Assembly: GCF_018991925.1 (NCBI RefSeq)
Contig: NW_024724368.1
Coordinates: 4,746,561-4,810,560, forward strand
Source of the DNA: Homarus americanus
Taxonomy: Eukaryota; Arthropoda; Malacostraca; Decapoda; Nephropidae
Direction of reading: 5' to 3'
Length of the DNA stretch: 64,000 nt
The translations under genes were made by a program, and so were the position numbers. This document shows, piece by piece, positions 48,803 through 61,195 of the stretch (the stretch's first letter is position 1; each line of letters opens with the position of its first letter). The notes beneath the pieces were generated by a model. That model saw only the letters and a list, made by a program, of their open reading frames with translations. It was not told where the DNA came from and made no database searches.

Positions 48803-49828
48803 AGTATAAATTTGTGTGTGATAAGAAGCGGTCACATTTCTATTGAAATACACCATTACACAGCAGCTCTTGGGTTACAGTGAACCTGTCGGTGATAAAC
48901 ACATTGCAAGAAGCAAAGTTACCAGAGAATCAGAGTATGGCACAAGAGAGGCAGTACTGGCTGGCGTGGTCAACCTATTGGTTATAGATAGCGACCTTTA
49001 ACCCCATTTTTCAACATGTTCATTCTGGTTTTTGGTCCAACAGAACAATGGTGTTTCATTTGTTCGACTCAAGTTGAGTTAAATCAGAAGATAGTATCTT
49101 GGAACTGGTTATAATTCCGTCGACGGAGGTTTAATTTCTATGTTTTTCGTCCACTATTTGTCTGGCAGGTGGTCACCTGTGTCAAGATGTCATGAACACG
49201 TGCGTCATGGCGACAAAATTAATAAGTTTGTTGGTGTTATCGCCGCACAACAGAACAATCAACCCGGTGGTGCTGGATCGTATCATCACTGACTGACCAC
49301 GTCAAGTTGCTCGCTTTCAACTAGAAGCAATCCAAGGTCCAGTCACCGATTTTTTTTTGGGATTCGACTTGTTCATGATTATTCCCGCAAAATATGGTCG
49401 CGGTGGTGTGGGGTGACACGTGAGTGTAGCACACCTACGAGGCTGTCTGAGTGAATTGACAGGTTGATTCCGTGTGAGCGGTCAGTTTGCCAAACTAGTT
49501 AGCGTGATAACTGTTGTTGGATGTTGAAGGAGCCTAATTATTCAGTCATCTATAATCCTTGTTATACTGTATACTATGTATAGGATATGAAGTCAAATAT
49601 TAATGGAGATTTTTTTAATAATAATGACTTGTTATGCCATTACCAGTACTGTTCTTCAACAACGAAGGTCTTTAGCGCGTAACAAGGATAGTAACACTAG
49701 TCTAACAATTAAAAATTATGAGATAGAACTCTCTGTGTAACTTATTTTTAGTATTATAATTTTTAATAGTAGCTGAAGTACGTTTGGTCTCTTGTACTTG
49801 TACAGTGATGGCAGCAGTTCTAAAGCAG
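48801..49828. other. intergenic DNA, nothing recognised
   Basis: No long frame, RNA gene or repeat boundary seen. Confidence 0.5.
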
Positions 49829-49830
49829 TA

Positions 49831-50128
49831 CACCTTTTCACATATCCGTTGAGACATTGTTACATAACTATTTGACAAATTTCATAACCGAATGGCAGAA
49901 CACATATCGAATGACAATCTAAAATAATTGTTGGTGGTATGTCATTCTCCAATTGTTACATTCTCAAACTATATGTAGACTGTCGGTTTATTGTTCACGT
50001 CTGTCAACTGCATAACTTATACAATCATTTCCGTTAGCATGAACGAACAGTTATTTTAGATTGTCATTCGGTTATGAAATTTGTCAAATAGTTATGTAAC
50101 AATGTCTCAGCGGATATGTGAAAAGGTG
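49831..50128. mobile_element. 298-bp foldback MITE with ~80-bp terminal inverted repeats, TA-flanked
   Basis: The left arm starting CACCTTTTCACATATCCG is the reverse complement of the right arm ending CGGATATGTGAAAAGGTG. Identity continues for about 80 bp (through ATAACCGAATG and ACAATCTAAAATAA), except for a ~19-bp extra segment in the left arm. TA dinucleotides lie on both sides (49829-49830 and 50129-50130). TA duplications and long inverted arms fit a Tc1/mariner-type MITE. There is no coding capacity. Confidence 0.88.
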
Positions 50129-50130
50129 TA

Positions 50131-51209
50131 TTATGGCAACAGTTACAACGCCGCGCTGTCGACGTAACTCGATAACCAGAGTAGAAAGCTCCGTTAACGG
50201 AGTCCTAACCCCTGGGCGGGACAGTCCCTAGTTTAGGCCTCCGTCGAGGTTTTGCCTGTCATCTTGACATTTATCCTCCGACTCTGGTTTGCTGTAGACG
50301 TAACCAAACATTAACCTGACCTAAACTTAACCTTACTCTTAAACTAATTCTAACCTATTTCAGCTGCATCTCAAATTAATCTACCCTTAAGAAAAATCGA
50401 GCAAAGAACGTACAGGGGATGAGGCCGCGATGATGGGCAAAGTATCGACAGTGTCCGTAACCCTGTGTTAGGGTTCCGTCTACAGGGCTGTAACCATTTA
50501 TCTTATAAATAGAATGACATTAGTTTCTGTTAACAAATCCTCGCTGGACATAATTATAACTTCAAATGGATTGGTCAAGTTTTCACGATTCTCTCACACA
50601 CACACACACACACACACACCATGACTGTTGGTAGGCAGGTTGCGGCTGTAATCCCTCCCTTCCCAATCTGACTGTCATAAAATGTCAGTTTTGTTCTCCA
50701 AGTTACTTACTCTATAGTCATGTTTGGCGAGGAGTAGCATCCGTGAACATGTACCACGCACACCCACACAACCAAAGGCGCCCGAAGGTTATCGGATAAG
50801 AGGGGTCCCACGTGACCGGGCCAACTGGATTTTGTGGGTGCGGCGGATACCCCAAAATATTGCTCCTCACCAGTTTGTTGTACTCAATGTAAGGGATATA
50901 TTATTAATAATCAGCTTTTAATCTTTGTTATTGAGGAAATGTGATGTGGAACGTGGGTTCTGAGATTAACTCGTTAACATATCTATCACAGATAGAAACA
51001 GGGGGTGTGGGGGTGCGCTTGACCACCTGCCCTTTTTGGCTAGGTCGAAAATTCAAACCTGTGTCCTTAACCAACCTATGACAGAATCACATTAATTTTG
51101 AAAAGTTTACGGTGAAATTTTATACAGAAAATAAGCCCTCTTGTCGAATGTATGCATTTCTTTATGGTAAACTTCCGATGCGTATTCCGTGCGTTAGTTT
51201 TAACGACGT

Positions 51210-51240
<31 letters not shown>

Positions 51241-52435
51241 TTAAATAATTTGTAGTAGATAAAATTACTTATTGTAGGCTAATTAATTCAAAAGATAATT
51301 TCCGAAAGACGAGAAAAATAGTTTAGTAGTCCATTGTTTCCAATAGTATCACTGTATATTCGTGGCGACAGCGTGGTACTCTGGAAGATGGCGAGCCTCC
51401 TTTCTTATTTTAGTCATGGCTTATAATTGTCAATACCCATTACAAAAAAAAAGACTCAGATAATTTAGTAGAATTACTCCGCAAACACCTGGCAATTTTT
51501 CTATACGAATTGCTCTTCTTCTCCCTAAATTGTAGCTAAATCTTATAAACTCAATGCAAGACTATCATAAGATTCACATCACGGAGAGGTGGTTTTCAGT
51601 CAACACTAAATAGTCGGAGTACCGTCCTCATGCCTAAGGGTTGACGATCACAGTCCTCCACTCTAAACCTTCTTGGACTGTGTTTACCAATCTTCTAAGG
51701 TTTTGTATCTCTAGGAACCCAGTTTTTAATTTCATTCATCCATCTTAATCTCTGTCTTTCCCTTCCCCCTTTACCCTCAACGTTACCCAGTACATTATGT
51801 TTAAACTTTGGGAATAATATTGACAATCGTATAGTTTATTCAGGTTATGCATCTAATTTACTTTATTAATATTTATTGGTAGTGTTGTGTCGTATATCTT
51901 TCTGTAAATATATATTAGAATTCCCAAAGGCAGCGCTAAGGTTAAGATTTGATTCTTTATTATGAAAAGACGGTACAATATTTTATAAGATTTCATCGGT
52001 CCTCTTAGAAAATCCACACCTGCAAACCAAGTATGATATCTGGTTCCTGCTATTCACTTACAGCGTACTGCGACATTCATCTACAGTTATCAGACATGAT
52101 CACCGATAGAAATCCTCGCTAAAGGTCTTGGTGATGTGCTGAGGAAAAACTCGGGTAAGGAAGGGAAACCGACCAGTGTTGAATAGTGAACAAGGGGCGT
52201 GACGTCAATAGTGGGGGTAAGTGCAGGTTTTTTTATGCTTTAGTCAGCGCAATGCCAGTCTTTCCTAACTAACAGAGGGATTTCTTTAACACGCCTAGTA
52301 CTAACTTGGAATGGCAGCCTCTGAAGTATATCCTAAAACTACAACACATTGAACATTGGTTAGATATGTAGTTTTGTAGGAAATATAATAACAGGTACAG
52401 GCAGTCATTCCTTAATTCCCATTTTCTTTTTAATA
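50131..52435. other. intergenic DNA with two (CA)n tracts
   Basis: (CA)n at 50595-50619 and 51212-51240, plus degenerate AACCT words at about 50,310-50,360. The frame at 50724-50921 shows no known domain. Confidence 0.55.
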
Positions 52436-52439
52436 ATTT

Positions 52440-52775
52440 TCAAAGCTTTTAGATATTTTAGGGAATTACAAAATTAAGCCTTTAGAATTTTTTAAGGAGT
52501 TGCAAGATTAGGCTTTTATTTTTTTAGGGAGTTATAAAATTAAGCTTTTAGATTTTTTAGGGAGTTACAAGCTAAAGCTTTTAGATTTTTTAAGGAGTTG
52601 AAAGATTAGCTTGTAGTTTTTTTAGTTATAAGATTAAGCTTTTCGTTTTTTAGAGTTATAGATTAAGCTTTTAGATTTGGGGATTTACAAGCTTAAACTT
52701 TTAGATTTTTTAGGGATTTACAAGAATAAGCTTTCAAATTTTTATTTTATTTTAGGGAGCTCGAAGATTAAGATT
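52440..52775. repeat. ~37-bp degenerate minisatellite, about 9 units
   Basis: Units built around AAGCTTTTAGATTTTTTAGG plus GAGTTACAAGATT repeat with length and base variation, such as AAGCCTTTAGAATT and AAGCTTTTCGTTTT. Highly AT-rich. Confidence 0.88.
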
Positions 52776-52779
52776 GATT

Positions 52780-53432
52780 AAAAAGAATTTCCACGTCTAA
52801 AGAACATCTCTGATAATGATGACACTGAACTAAGGTCTTGTTTTTATCTGAACTGTTTCTAAGTTAACGTGTAATATATTTAGCTCAGGAGGCGTCAAAT
52901 ATGAGCGCTTCAGCCAAGAATATGTCATGCTAGACGAAGATAACTTGCTGCCTATCGTTGAGACTGATGGTGTGGCATGGTGAAAAATTCCGTCGTTAGC
53001 TTTGGTAATTCTATTCTAGATATTGTACTTTTTTTACTGATATATTTTATGATTTTTACTATAATAGAGTTTCCAGGAGTAATGAGTAACGTTAATATTA
53101 GAACTCATCGACAAGAAAATTTAGTTCAGAACGATATAATAAACACAGCACCAAACACCTTTTTAACCATACATGGGAATAATAATCATTATACTATACT
53201 GATAATTTCCCTTTGTAAAGTTTTACGGACAAAGAATTTATTCCTGTATGTCTGGAATATACACTGATGATGATGATAATAAAGAGGTAATGCTAATAAT
53301 AATAATATTAATAATAATTGGTAATAATAATAATAATAGGTAATAATAATAAAAATAATAATAATAATAGGCGATAATAATAATAATAGTAATAATAATG
53401 GGTGATAATAATAATAGGCTATAATAACAGTC

Positions 53433-53500
<68 letters not shown>

Positions 53501-55270
53501 ACAGGAGTTTAAAGTATCACAGTTGGAGAGAAATAAGACAAAATAATAATATCCGTCCTGTGTTTGAGTCACATGACTTTACACTTGCCATATACCTCTG
53601 CTCTCAAAAAAACACAACTAAATAAACAAACACAAACACAATTAATAGATTGGTTGTAACTTTATAGGAATTATCGAGTTATAATTTCTTTTTACAAATA
53701 TTATAATTAGTCTTTGATTTACGACCTATAATACTGTGTGTTTACAGGTGCTTCAAATGGTAGAGCATCAAGTGACAGGGTACAGTGCTTGCCTACCTAA
53801 GCAGTGCGGACGTGATCAAACACAAGTAGACCTCAACGTTATTAGGGAGGTAAGTTGCTTCAAGTTTTTATATTAAATGAAGGTCAAAGAGCTCAAGTCG
53901 ATGCAGGAGGACTTACTGACACAACATTCTTGATTTACCAGTTGATTTCGAGTGTATTATATATGGGTATATTTTATGGATATATAGAAACAAGAAATTT
54001 ATAGATAGTATTCCGTCTTATGGTAGAGGAGAGAGGGGCTGCGTGCATCCTGGTAAGGGCGTGGCTTGGCGTCCTCTTCAGCTCACGTCACACACGATCT
54101 ATGAAAGAGTTGGGTTGGATCACTCCTATTTGTCTTTCCCTTTTCTTACCTTGGCTCTCCTCCTATTATATTATCTTTAGCTATTTTTCTTCGTTTCCTT
54201 TTTTATAGCCAAGCTTTGTTGCTGCTGATTAACTGTCCTAGTTTTCTTCTTTATCATTTGTTTGTTTCTTTCCTCTACTTCACAGCTCGCTCTCCTTTCT
54301 CATTCTCTATCTCTCCACGAACATCAGTACCTCTCCACGTTTCTACACTTTAATTATTATTTCTTATCTCCCCTCTTCTCTACGATCCTTTTCCTCTCTC
54401 TCTTCCCTCATTTTCCCTCCTTCCACTAATGCTCACTCCTCCATCTCACCTACGCTCCCATTCCTCTCTCTCTCACACCCATCCATTAACCTTGACACTT
54501 GACAGCTGTGACAGATATGTAATTTTACGCCCGTAATTAAAATGACAAGTCAGGTAGTGAAACAAAGGCAAACAGACGTGTAGATAATTATACTGAGACC
54601 ACACGATTGCATTTGTAACGTGTGAAGAAGGCGAGGTCGGGTCCTGATCTGTGACGAAATAAATTGAAGGTCGTGTGAATATTTGCATAATTTTTACTCT
54701 GTACCTTGACTTTGGCTCCGTTGTTGTTGTCGACTATATGGAAGAGCTGCTAATGACTGCATTTAATACTGCTAAATGTTAGAAGTTAGTGTTATTATAT
54801 TATTACTACTATTATATTTACTTATATGTTAGTTAATGTTTTTACTATCAGCTTTTGTTATATTAATTATATATTAAAATGTTTTATTTTGTTTTAGATG
54901 TTTTTTTTTGTTTAAATTAATTTGTTTGCTTTTGCTTAAGTTTCAGATGTTTATTGTAGTTCTTTTAGTTTGAGATGTTTAAACTGCTTGGGTTATGTTA
55001 AACACCGTTCATGAATTTAAAATCATACAAATATTAATATTAAGTTGCATAAGAGTTCATATGTTGCAGATTTTTATTTAACATTTTTACCTTTTTTCTA
55101 TCATGTTTATTAATTTATTTTTAGGTGTGGAGATTGTCTTAATACCTATAGTTATTTACAGTATTATCATCTTTATAGTTTTTGGAGCCTTATTAGCCAA
55201 AGTTAAGAAGTACTGAACTCAAGGTATATATTATAACTTCTCACAATATACAACTTGAAAGAATACAGAG
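52780..55270. other. AT-rich intergenic DNA
   Basis: Contains the compound microsatellite at 53287-53502 and a pyrimidine-rich stretch at 54,110-54,480. No gene recognised. Confidence 0.55.
53287..53502. repeat. compound (AAT)n/(GAT)n microsatellite
   Basis: AAT runs separated by TAGG(T/C)AAT-like interruptions, then a perfect AAT run and (GAT)n. Minus-strand poly-Ile/Tyr/Leu frames are artefacts. Confidence 0.95.
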
Positions 55271-55273
55271 CGG

Positions 55274-55555
55274 GGAAGATATTGGAAGCATAATGTGTTG
55301 TCTAATGGTAGACCCTGTTGCCATATGGCATCACAAAACATGTGACCAAGTCTCCCAGGTTGCTGATCTGACTTTCTGCTTCATTTACACACAATTGCAA
55401 GGTCTCTATTGTTTCTCTTACTTTGACAACACAACATACGTATATTGTTTCTCACTCTTGATATTGTTTTTATTTTTTATTTATGGTTCATTATTATTGT
55501 TATATAAATTTTGTTTAATAATTTCTTAATTTTTATTATTATTATAATTATTTTC

Positions 55556-55616
<61 letters not shown>

Positions 55617-55699
55617 TTATGTTTTCGCCCCCCAGGCCTTGATGTGGGTCATTATAAAATGACCTGTGCCAGGTGGGCTTATGCCCGCAAAAAAAAAAA
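55274..55699 (+). repeat. ATT-associated interspersed repeat, copy D
   Basis: Lacks the GTAGTAGGCAG start of B and C but shares GGAAGATATTGGAAGCATAA, TGGTAGACCCTGTTGCCATA, the CACACAATTGCAAGGTCTC block, the ATT tract (55558-55616) and the GATGTGGG...GGTGGGC tail with an 11-A run. A short insertion (ATTATAAAAT) interrupts the tail. Confidence 0.85.
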
Positions 55700-55952
55700 G
55701 TCTCCGTATGATTTTGAAGTACACGTGAAGTTGCCTTGATATTGTGACCTTTACACGGGTTAGGCTTCTCGAGTGCACCGCGGAACACCTACGGAACAAG
55801 TCAACTCAGGGCGTCAACTACTTGTCATAAGATCGAGGAGGTATGTAATATCTTCCTTATAGTGATACATTGTGACTCAGTTGGGTTTTGACAAGTTACC
55901 GGGGTAATGTTATAGCATACGTTAATGATACTTGGTTCACGTGAAGATTAGG

Positions 55953-56081
55953 CACCCTGGCTTATTTTACTTTCAGATTAACAGCCCTGATGCTAACCTA
56001 ATCTATCTGAACCGTATCTAGCCTAACCTAATCAAACCTACCCTAACCTTATCAAATCTAACCTAACCTAACCTAATAAAA
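55953..56081. repeat. AACCT-rich repeat with one recognisable terminal arm
   Basis: Left arm CTTATTTTACTTTCAGATTAA followed by diverged AACCTAATC/AACCTAACC units. Related to 58630-58940 and 63652-63784; the right arm is missing or degraded. Confidence 0.65.
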
Positions 56082-56099
56082 TGTAAATTAAGATACGTG

Positions 56100-56960
56100 A
56101 CGAGATTAATCCGTACTCATAGTCAAGGTGTCACTAGAGCAAGGTGAGGTTGGTAGGTAACTCGGCCTTGATTTTCGAGTCTTACGGTTCTTCGGTATTG
56201 TTAGTCTTTACTGGATATTAAACAATGGTCAGAATACACTAGATCGTCGGTCGGTCTTAATTAGTTGGGTTTAATTCTTAGTTGTTTTAGTCTTGTATAT
56301 GAAATGACTTAATTTCTTGTAATTGTTTATTTTATTATATTGGTTTATTTTGTCATTTGTTCATATACAGGTTATTGTATCTTGTTATTTTCTTGTACTG
56401 GAAAAAAAGTCTTCCTTGAATTGTAAAGTTTTTGTGTGTTGTAAAATTAAACAGTTATTGAAGTGCAAATATATAACAACATTGTTCGCTTGTATGGCGT
56501 CACTTAAACTGTGGGGGTGTTGTTTTAATGCCACGGTAAAAATATTTTCTGTTTTATATTATATGAAATAAATGGATAACAAAGAACCCTCAGTTGCCTT
56601 TACAGCATCGGCTTCTCAGGTCTGCTCTGTACTTGGTCACAGCTCAATGGTTTTGTCATGTGATTGGTCAAGAGGTTTGAGATCATTATCTTTGAGTCCG
56701 GTGACCAGATATTACCGTCACGTTGCAAGAGACTGATATATATTGGGTCCCGGTTTGACTATATTTTACGATTTCTTGTGATCTGATTACCAAGAGGAAG
56801 GGGAGACAACATCTAGAGAAAGAAACATTGTCTTACGGTACACTGTCAAAATTACTTGTACCTGATGATTAGTGTATACGAGTATTTTCGTTATATTTAT
56901 CTTTTCCATTATCCAGTATATCTATTCTGTTGCGATTAGAAACTGCAAAAAAAAAATATA
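56100..56960. other. AT-rich intergenic DNA
   Basis: No recognised feature; the frame at 56323-56571 is low-complexity hydrophobic. Confidence 0.55.
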
Positions 56961-56961
56961 C

Positions 56962-56990
56962 AGTATATATATATATATAATAGTTTCGCT

Positions 56991-57034
<44 letters not shown>
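56962..57034. repeat. (TA)n followed by (GT)n
   Basis: Short TA run at 56962-56980 and about 21 GT units at 56992-57034. Confidence 0.95.
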
Positions 57035-57038
<4 letters not shown>

Positions 57039-57462
57039 CGCCAACCCTTCATCAGTCAGTCAACTCTCTCGACGCTAAATAGTAAACACTCTTGTTAGGA
57101 CAGAACAAACAACTTCCAAGCCAATGTGTCCCTCTCAAGTTTATCAATAATATAATATTCAGTGCCTGCTCGTGGTCGCTATGGAAATGTTTACTGTATA
57201 TACCCATTTTTTTTCTTTTCTTATTTCTTGAATATATTGTAATATCACCATGACACAGTGTATATATATATATTTTTTTTGATCATGTGCGGTGATTGCT
57301 GACTCACAAGGGACGAGGTTTTGGTGAAACTCTCTGGGTTTTGTACATACATGTTCCGGGTTGTCTTGATAACCTATACAGTACATCTGTCTCGGTGTAT
57401 CTCCCTACCCTATCTCCCTATTTCATTCCTGCTTATTCTATCCACTTGCTCCCCCCCTGTCT

Positions 57463-57490
57463 CCACACACACACACACACACACACACAC
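57463..57490. repeat. (CA)n microsatellite
   Basis: About 14 CA units. Confidence 0.95.
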
Positions 57491-57552
57491 TCCTTCCACG
57501 GCCGTCTACCCACACTTGCGGCCCATGAGTCGTATCCAAATTCCAGGCCCAT

Positions 57553-57720
57553 GCTACAAACCACGCCCTACTAGACCCACGCTACAAACCACGCCCTACT
57601 AGACCCACGCTACAAACCACGCCCTACTAGACCCACGCTACAAACCACGCCCTACTAGACCCACGCTACAAACCACGCCCTACTAGACCCACGCTACAAA
57701 CCACGCCCTACTAGACCCAC
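57553..57720. repeat. 28-bp minisatellite, six near-perfect copies
   Basis: GCTACAAACCACGCCCTACT plus AGACCCAC repeats six times with essentially no differences, bounded by partial units. GC-rich in contrast to its surroundings; the near identity indicates recent expansion. No spacers between units. Confidence 0.97.
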
Positions 57721-58029
57721 GCCATACACCCATGATCGAGAAGAGGTACAGACCCACGCCTCCTACTCACATCGTCAACCTGCGCCTTGGCCCACACCCA
57801 TGACCACACCCTGGACTACCAATCTTGGCCGCACACACACACACGCCCTAACCACCGTACAGTGACCCTGCACGCGGCCGGAACTTCAAGAGGATCTGTA
57901 AACCGGTTGCCGGACTCGACTCCTATATTTGTTTAAGGATAAATCGTGTGGTTAATCGGCCTCTTGTTTTTGTGATATCCGGAATGTTTCGATATACGAT
58001 GATTTAATGCACAGTTTTTCTCTTAGCCT

Positions 58030-58140
58030 GAACCACCTTGAGTACGATGGATTCTTAACCTTCAGAGTACTTTGTCATCGTACTCAAGAGCTTATCGTAT
58101 TCAACGGGTTAAGCCATTCTACTCAGGGGATGAAGCATTA
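58030..58140. repeat. cluster of CTTGAGTACGATG words in both orientations
   Basis: Forward words (CCTTGAGTACGATGG, CAGAGTACTTTG) are followed by inverted ones (CATCGTACTCAAGAGCTTA, TTCTACTCAGGGGATGAAG). Related to 61196-61490. Immediately to the right is GGTTAATCTTCAGGTGAAAT, the arm of the AACCT-rich repeat family. Confidence 0.65.
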
Positions 58141-58629
58141 AGTATTTGGTTAATCTTCAGGTGAAATAAGCGAGAAATATTAATCTCAAGATGATTCTTT
58201 CATTCTATTTCTTTAAAACTTAATCTCGCGTTCATTGCTATATCTTGTACCCTTTCTCATCTATAACAACTGACCTATAGTACAAGATGTTAATAATCAA
58301 ATGTTTTACTGAACTTCAATAACTCAAGATCTTTAAGTTCGTCTTGTAAGTTAGATTATACATTAGATATCCATTATTATAACTGGAAAATAAATATATC
58401 TCTGTTTACTATAAGACTTAGACTATGGCATCAATATTATGTAGTGAAGATCAAGACTCATCGAGATGCTATACGGATGAACTCTACGGCCTTTACACTG
58501 CCAGTTACGAGGTCACTTTTTTATTTTATATTTTTATTCATTGAGAATTTAGGTGATTTTAGCGGTATTTGATAAAATATAATACGATTTTATGCAGTTA
58601 AAGGTAAGGGGAAAACAAGAAGATTAATG

Positions 58630-58940
58630 CCCCAGTTTATTTCACCTTAAGATTAACCTAACCTAGCCTAATCTATCCTAACATAACTTAACTCTAATCT
58701 AACCTAACTGTAACCTAACCAATCTATCCTAGCAACTCTAACTTAACGTTGCCTATCTTAAATCGTAATGAACAGTACCTGACCTATCTTAACCTAATCT
58801 ATCTTAACCTAACTAACATATAGCCTGACTCTAAACTATCCCATCTTATCCTAATCTAACCTAAACTAACCTAACCTAAACTAACCTCACCCCTAGTTGG
58901 CTTTAGGGTAGTTAATCTTCAGGTGAAATAAGGTCGGGGA
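58630..58940. repeat. AACCT-rich element with inverted terminal arms
   Basis: Left arm CCCCAGTTTATTTCACCTTA then AGATTAA; right arm TTAATCTTCAGGTGAAATAA then GGTCGGGG. The arms are inverted copies. The interior is ~230 bp of diverged AACCT/AATCT units ending in a GGCTTTAGGGTAG segment. This makes the telomere-like array part of a bounded repeat. Confidence 0.75.
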
Positions 58941-59272
58941 CTAATATTCACGTGATCCGGAAGTTGAAATTCATGAACAGTTTTTTACATGAATGTTTTA
59001 AAATAATTTGATCACTTATAAGTAGTTTGGTCACGTGATGTTCCGTAGTATTATGAACTGTGGCATATAATCACAACTAATAGCTTTTAACGTGTTAGGT
59101 TAGGTTAGGTCTTGTATTGTTCCATTATGCCCCAGCAATGTTGTCTCCTCACGTATTTCCAATAATGGTAATGTAATAACCGAGACGATGAATATATTCC
59201 ATTACGTGAGATAGTTAAAGGCTATAACAATGTGTCGATGAAAATAAAAAGTCACTTTTCATTCCTTACTTA

Positions 59273-59399
59273 CAGTGAAACATCTATTTAACTGACTATA
59301 TGGAGAAAAGTCCGTTATATCGAGGGTCTGTTAGATGTGAAAACCCTCCATCTAAAGGATTACATGGAGAGTTAAGTCCGTTATATGGAGATTTCACTG
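59273..59399. mobile_element. 127-bp pogo/Tigger-type MITE
   Basis: Starts CAGTGAAACATCTATTTAAC and ends GTTATATGGAGATTTCACTG, with imperfect inverted ends and TA on each side (59271-59272, 59400-59401). CAGTGAAACCTC-like ends with TATAACGGAC inside the arm are typical of pogo/Tigger elements. The interior (GTCCGTTATATCGAGGGTCT) is itself an inverted/direct repeat of the arms. No coding capacity. Confidence 0.85.
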
Positions 59400-59401
59400 T
59401 A

Positions 59402-59954
59402 AACGAAATTTAGTTTATGAGAGAGAATAATGTTATTCCCTTGACATCCTTGAAGACAATGTTACAATGTACTGTTAAGGATGGTTATGTGACGGCTGGT
59501 ATACACGTTTCTAAGTTCAGTTGGAACAATGGTGGCTAGCAACGACAGGTTTAGCATTGAAATATGTTTTTTTTACCGATTTAACTTATTTTGACAACAT
59601 TCCAGAGGTTCAGCGTAAGCCTGACGTTGCCAAGTTAGGAAAGTTTCTTGTACTCGCACTGCGTGCTAGAAACGTCTGGAAGTTCTGGAACGAAGGACAA
59701 AGGACACAGTACTGGCCTGACACTTCATAAATATTGTAAACACATTCCAAGTTTTAAGTTACGCGAGTCGGCTATTCCCTGTTTATAATAATATCTGACA
59801 AAGTTGATGTTATGATAAATTTCTACTCTTCAACAACTAAGGTTCTTAAACATCGACAATTGGAAGTTACATGAGGATAATACAATAGATTGCGCTAGTG
59901 GACAACAAGTAGCCTCACACAGATATCAACATTGCTGAATCCATTTTGTCCCTA
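59402..59954. other. intergenic DNA
   Basis: A 69-codon frame at 59521-59730 opens only from TTG and was not assigned. Nothing else seen. Confidence 0.5.
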
Positions 59955-60385
59955 AGGAGAGGTTAATTTAGTAGGTCAGGATAAAAGTAGAGGTTTAGTA
60001 CTGTAGATCAGGATAACAGGAGAGGTAGAGGGAGGTTAATTTAGTAGGTCAGGATAAAAGTAGAGGTTTAGTACTGTAGATCAGGATAACAGGAGAGGTA
60101 GAGGGAGGTTAATTTAGTAGGTCAGGATACAAGAGAGGTTTAGTACTGTAGATCAGATAACAGGAGAGGTAGAGGGAGGTTAATTTAGTAGGTCAGGATT
60201 AAAGTAGGTCAGGATAAAAGTAGAGGTTTAGTACTGTAGATCAGGATAACAGGAGAGGTAGAGGGAGGTTAATTTAGTAGGTCAGGATAAAAGTAGAGGT
60301 TTAGTACTGTAGATCAGGATAACAGGAGAGGTAGAGGGAGGTTAATTTAGTAGGTCAGGATACAAGAAGAGGTTAATTTAGTCAG
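59955..60385. repeat. 73-bp minisatellite, ~5.6 copies
   Basis: Units start GTAGGTCAGGATAAAAGTAG and include TTTAGTACTGTAGATCAGGA; starts are at 59971, 60044, 60117, 60188, 60204, 60277 and 60350. One unit is shortened to 71 bp and a 16-bp partial unit is inserted at 60188-60203. Confidence 0.95.
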
Positions 60386-60921
60386 GGTACTGTCATATTA
60401 AGTGCACCATGTTTATTGACGTATAATCCAACGTGACCATTAAATTTTGAGTGGCCGTATTGGTGGACCTTTGAGCCATAATTCATACCTCGTCATTTAT
60501 GAGGTTCAGGAACAACTCTCGAGCATAGATTATAATAGTATTGAACAGGATATCTCACCTGTCATATATGGGTCTTCTCGCCGCTGGTGTACTGCAGTGC
60601 TTCATAATCATACAAATTAAAGCAAAATATCAATCTGACAGCCTTCTCAGTGATAATTTGTACCCGGGATCACTGGGTAAACCTTTCATTTACCGATGTC
60701 ATAATAACACGCTGCAACTAATCGCTACATCATCTACAGTAAAGGCATCAGATTAACACACAGGCTCTGGCGCGAGAGTCGGACACGAATGCCAAGGTTA
60801 AGGTTATGTGATGTTTGCTGCAGTTCACGAGAGAATGAGATACAGAAAACGGTGCATCTAGCGGTCAAATGCTGGAAGAGTATCTATCATTCTATCTGGA
60901 ACATGACTATCGCTTAACTCA

Positions 60922-60924
<3 letters not shown>

Positions 60925-60954
<30 letters not shown>
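60925..60954. repeat. (GT)n microsatellite
   Basis: About 15 GT units. Confidence 0.96.
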
Positions 60955-60957
<3 letters not shown>

Positions 60958-61195
60958 CTAATCGATGTGGGTAAAACATATCCAGTATCCAACGTAAACA
61001 GAGATCGCCGTTAGGGATAAAATATTACTTGGTTGACACGTCTAGTTGGACCCGTTCATCAGCTGACACTTAAGAAAATAATCAGTAAAAACTTGTACAA
61101 TTGACTCTAAACTTATTCTTATAAAATCATCTAAGTCTAGTGTAGTTACAGAGGCCTATTAGGTTAGATAAGTTCTTTTATTAACCTCATTGAGT

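Noticed and set aside
53748..53830. tRNA-like run (GGTAGAGCATC) suggesting an A box
   Set aside because: No B box with proper spacing and no acceptor or anticodon stems.
57553..57720. Possible CRISPR-like array of 28-bp direct repeats
   Set aside because: There are no spacers between the units and the genome is eukaryotic; it is a tandem minisatellite.
59521..59730. 69-codon frame with a protein-like C-terminal half
   Set aside because: It starts only at TTG, has no homology I recognise and no splice context; left unassigned.
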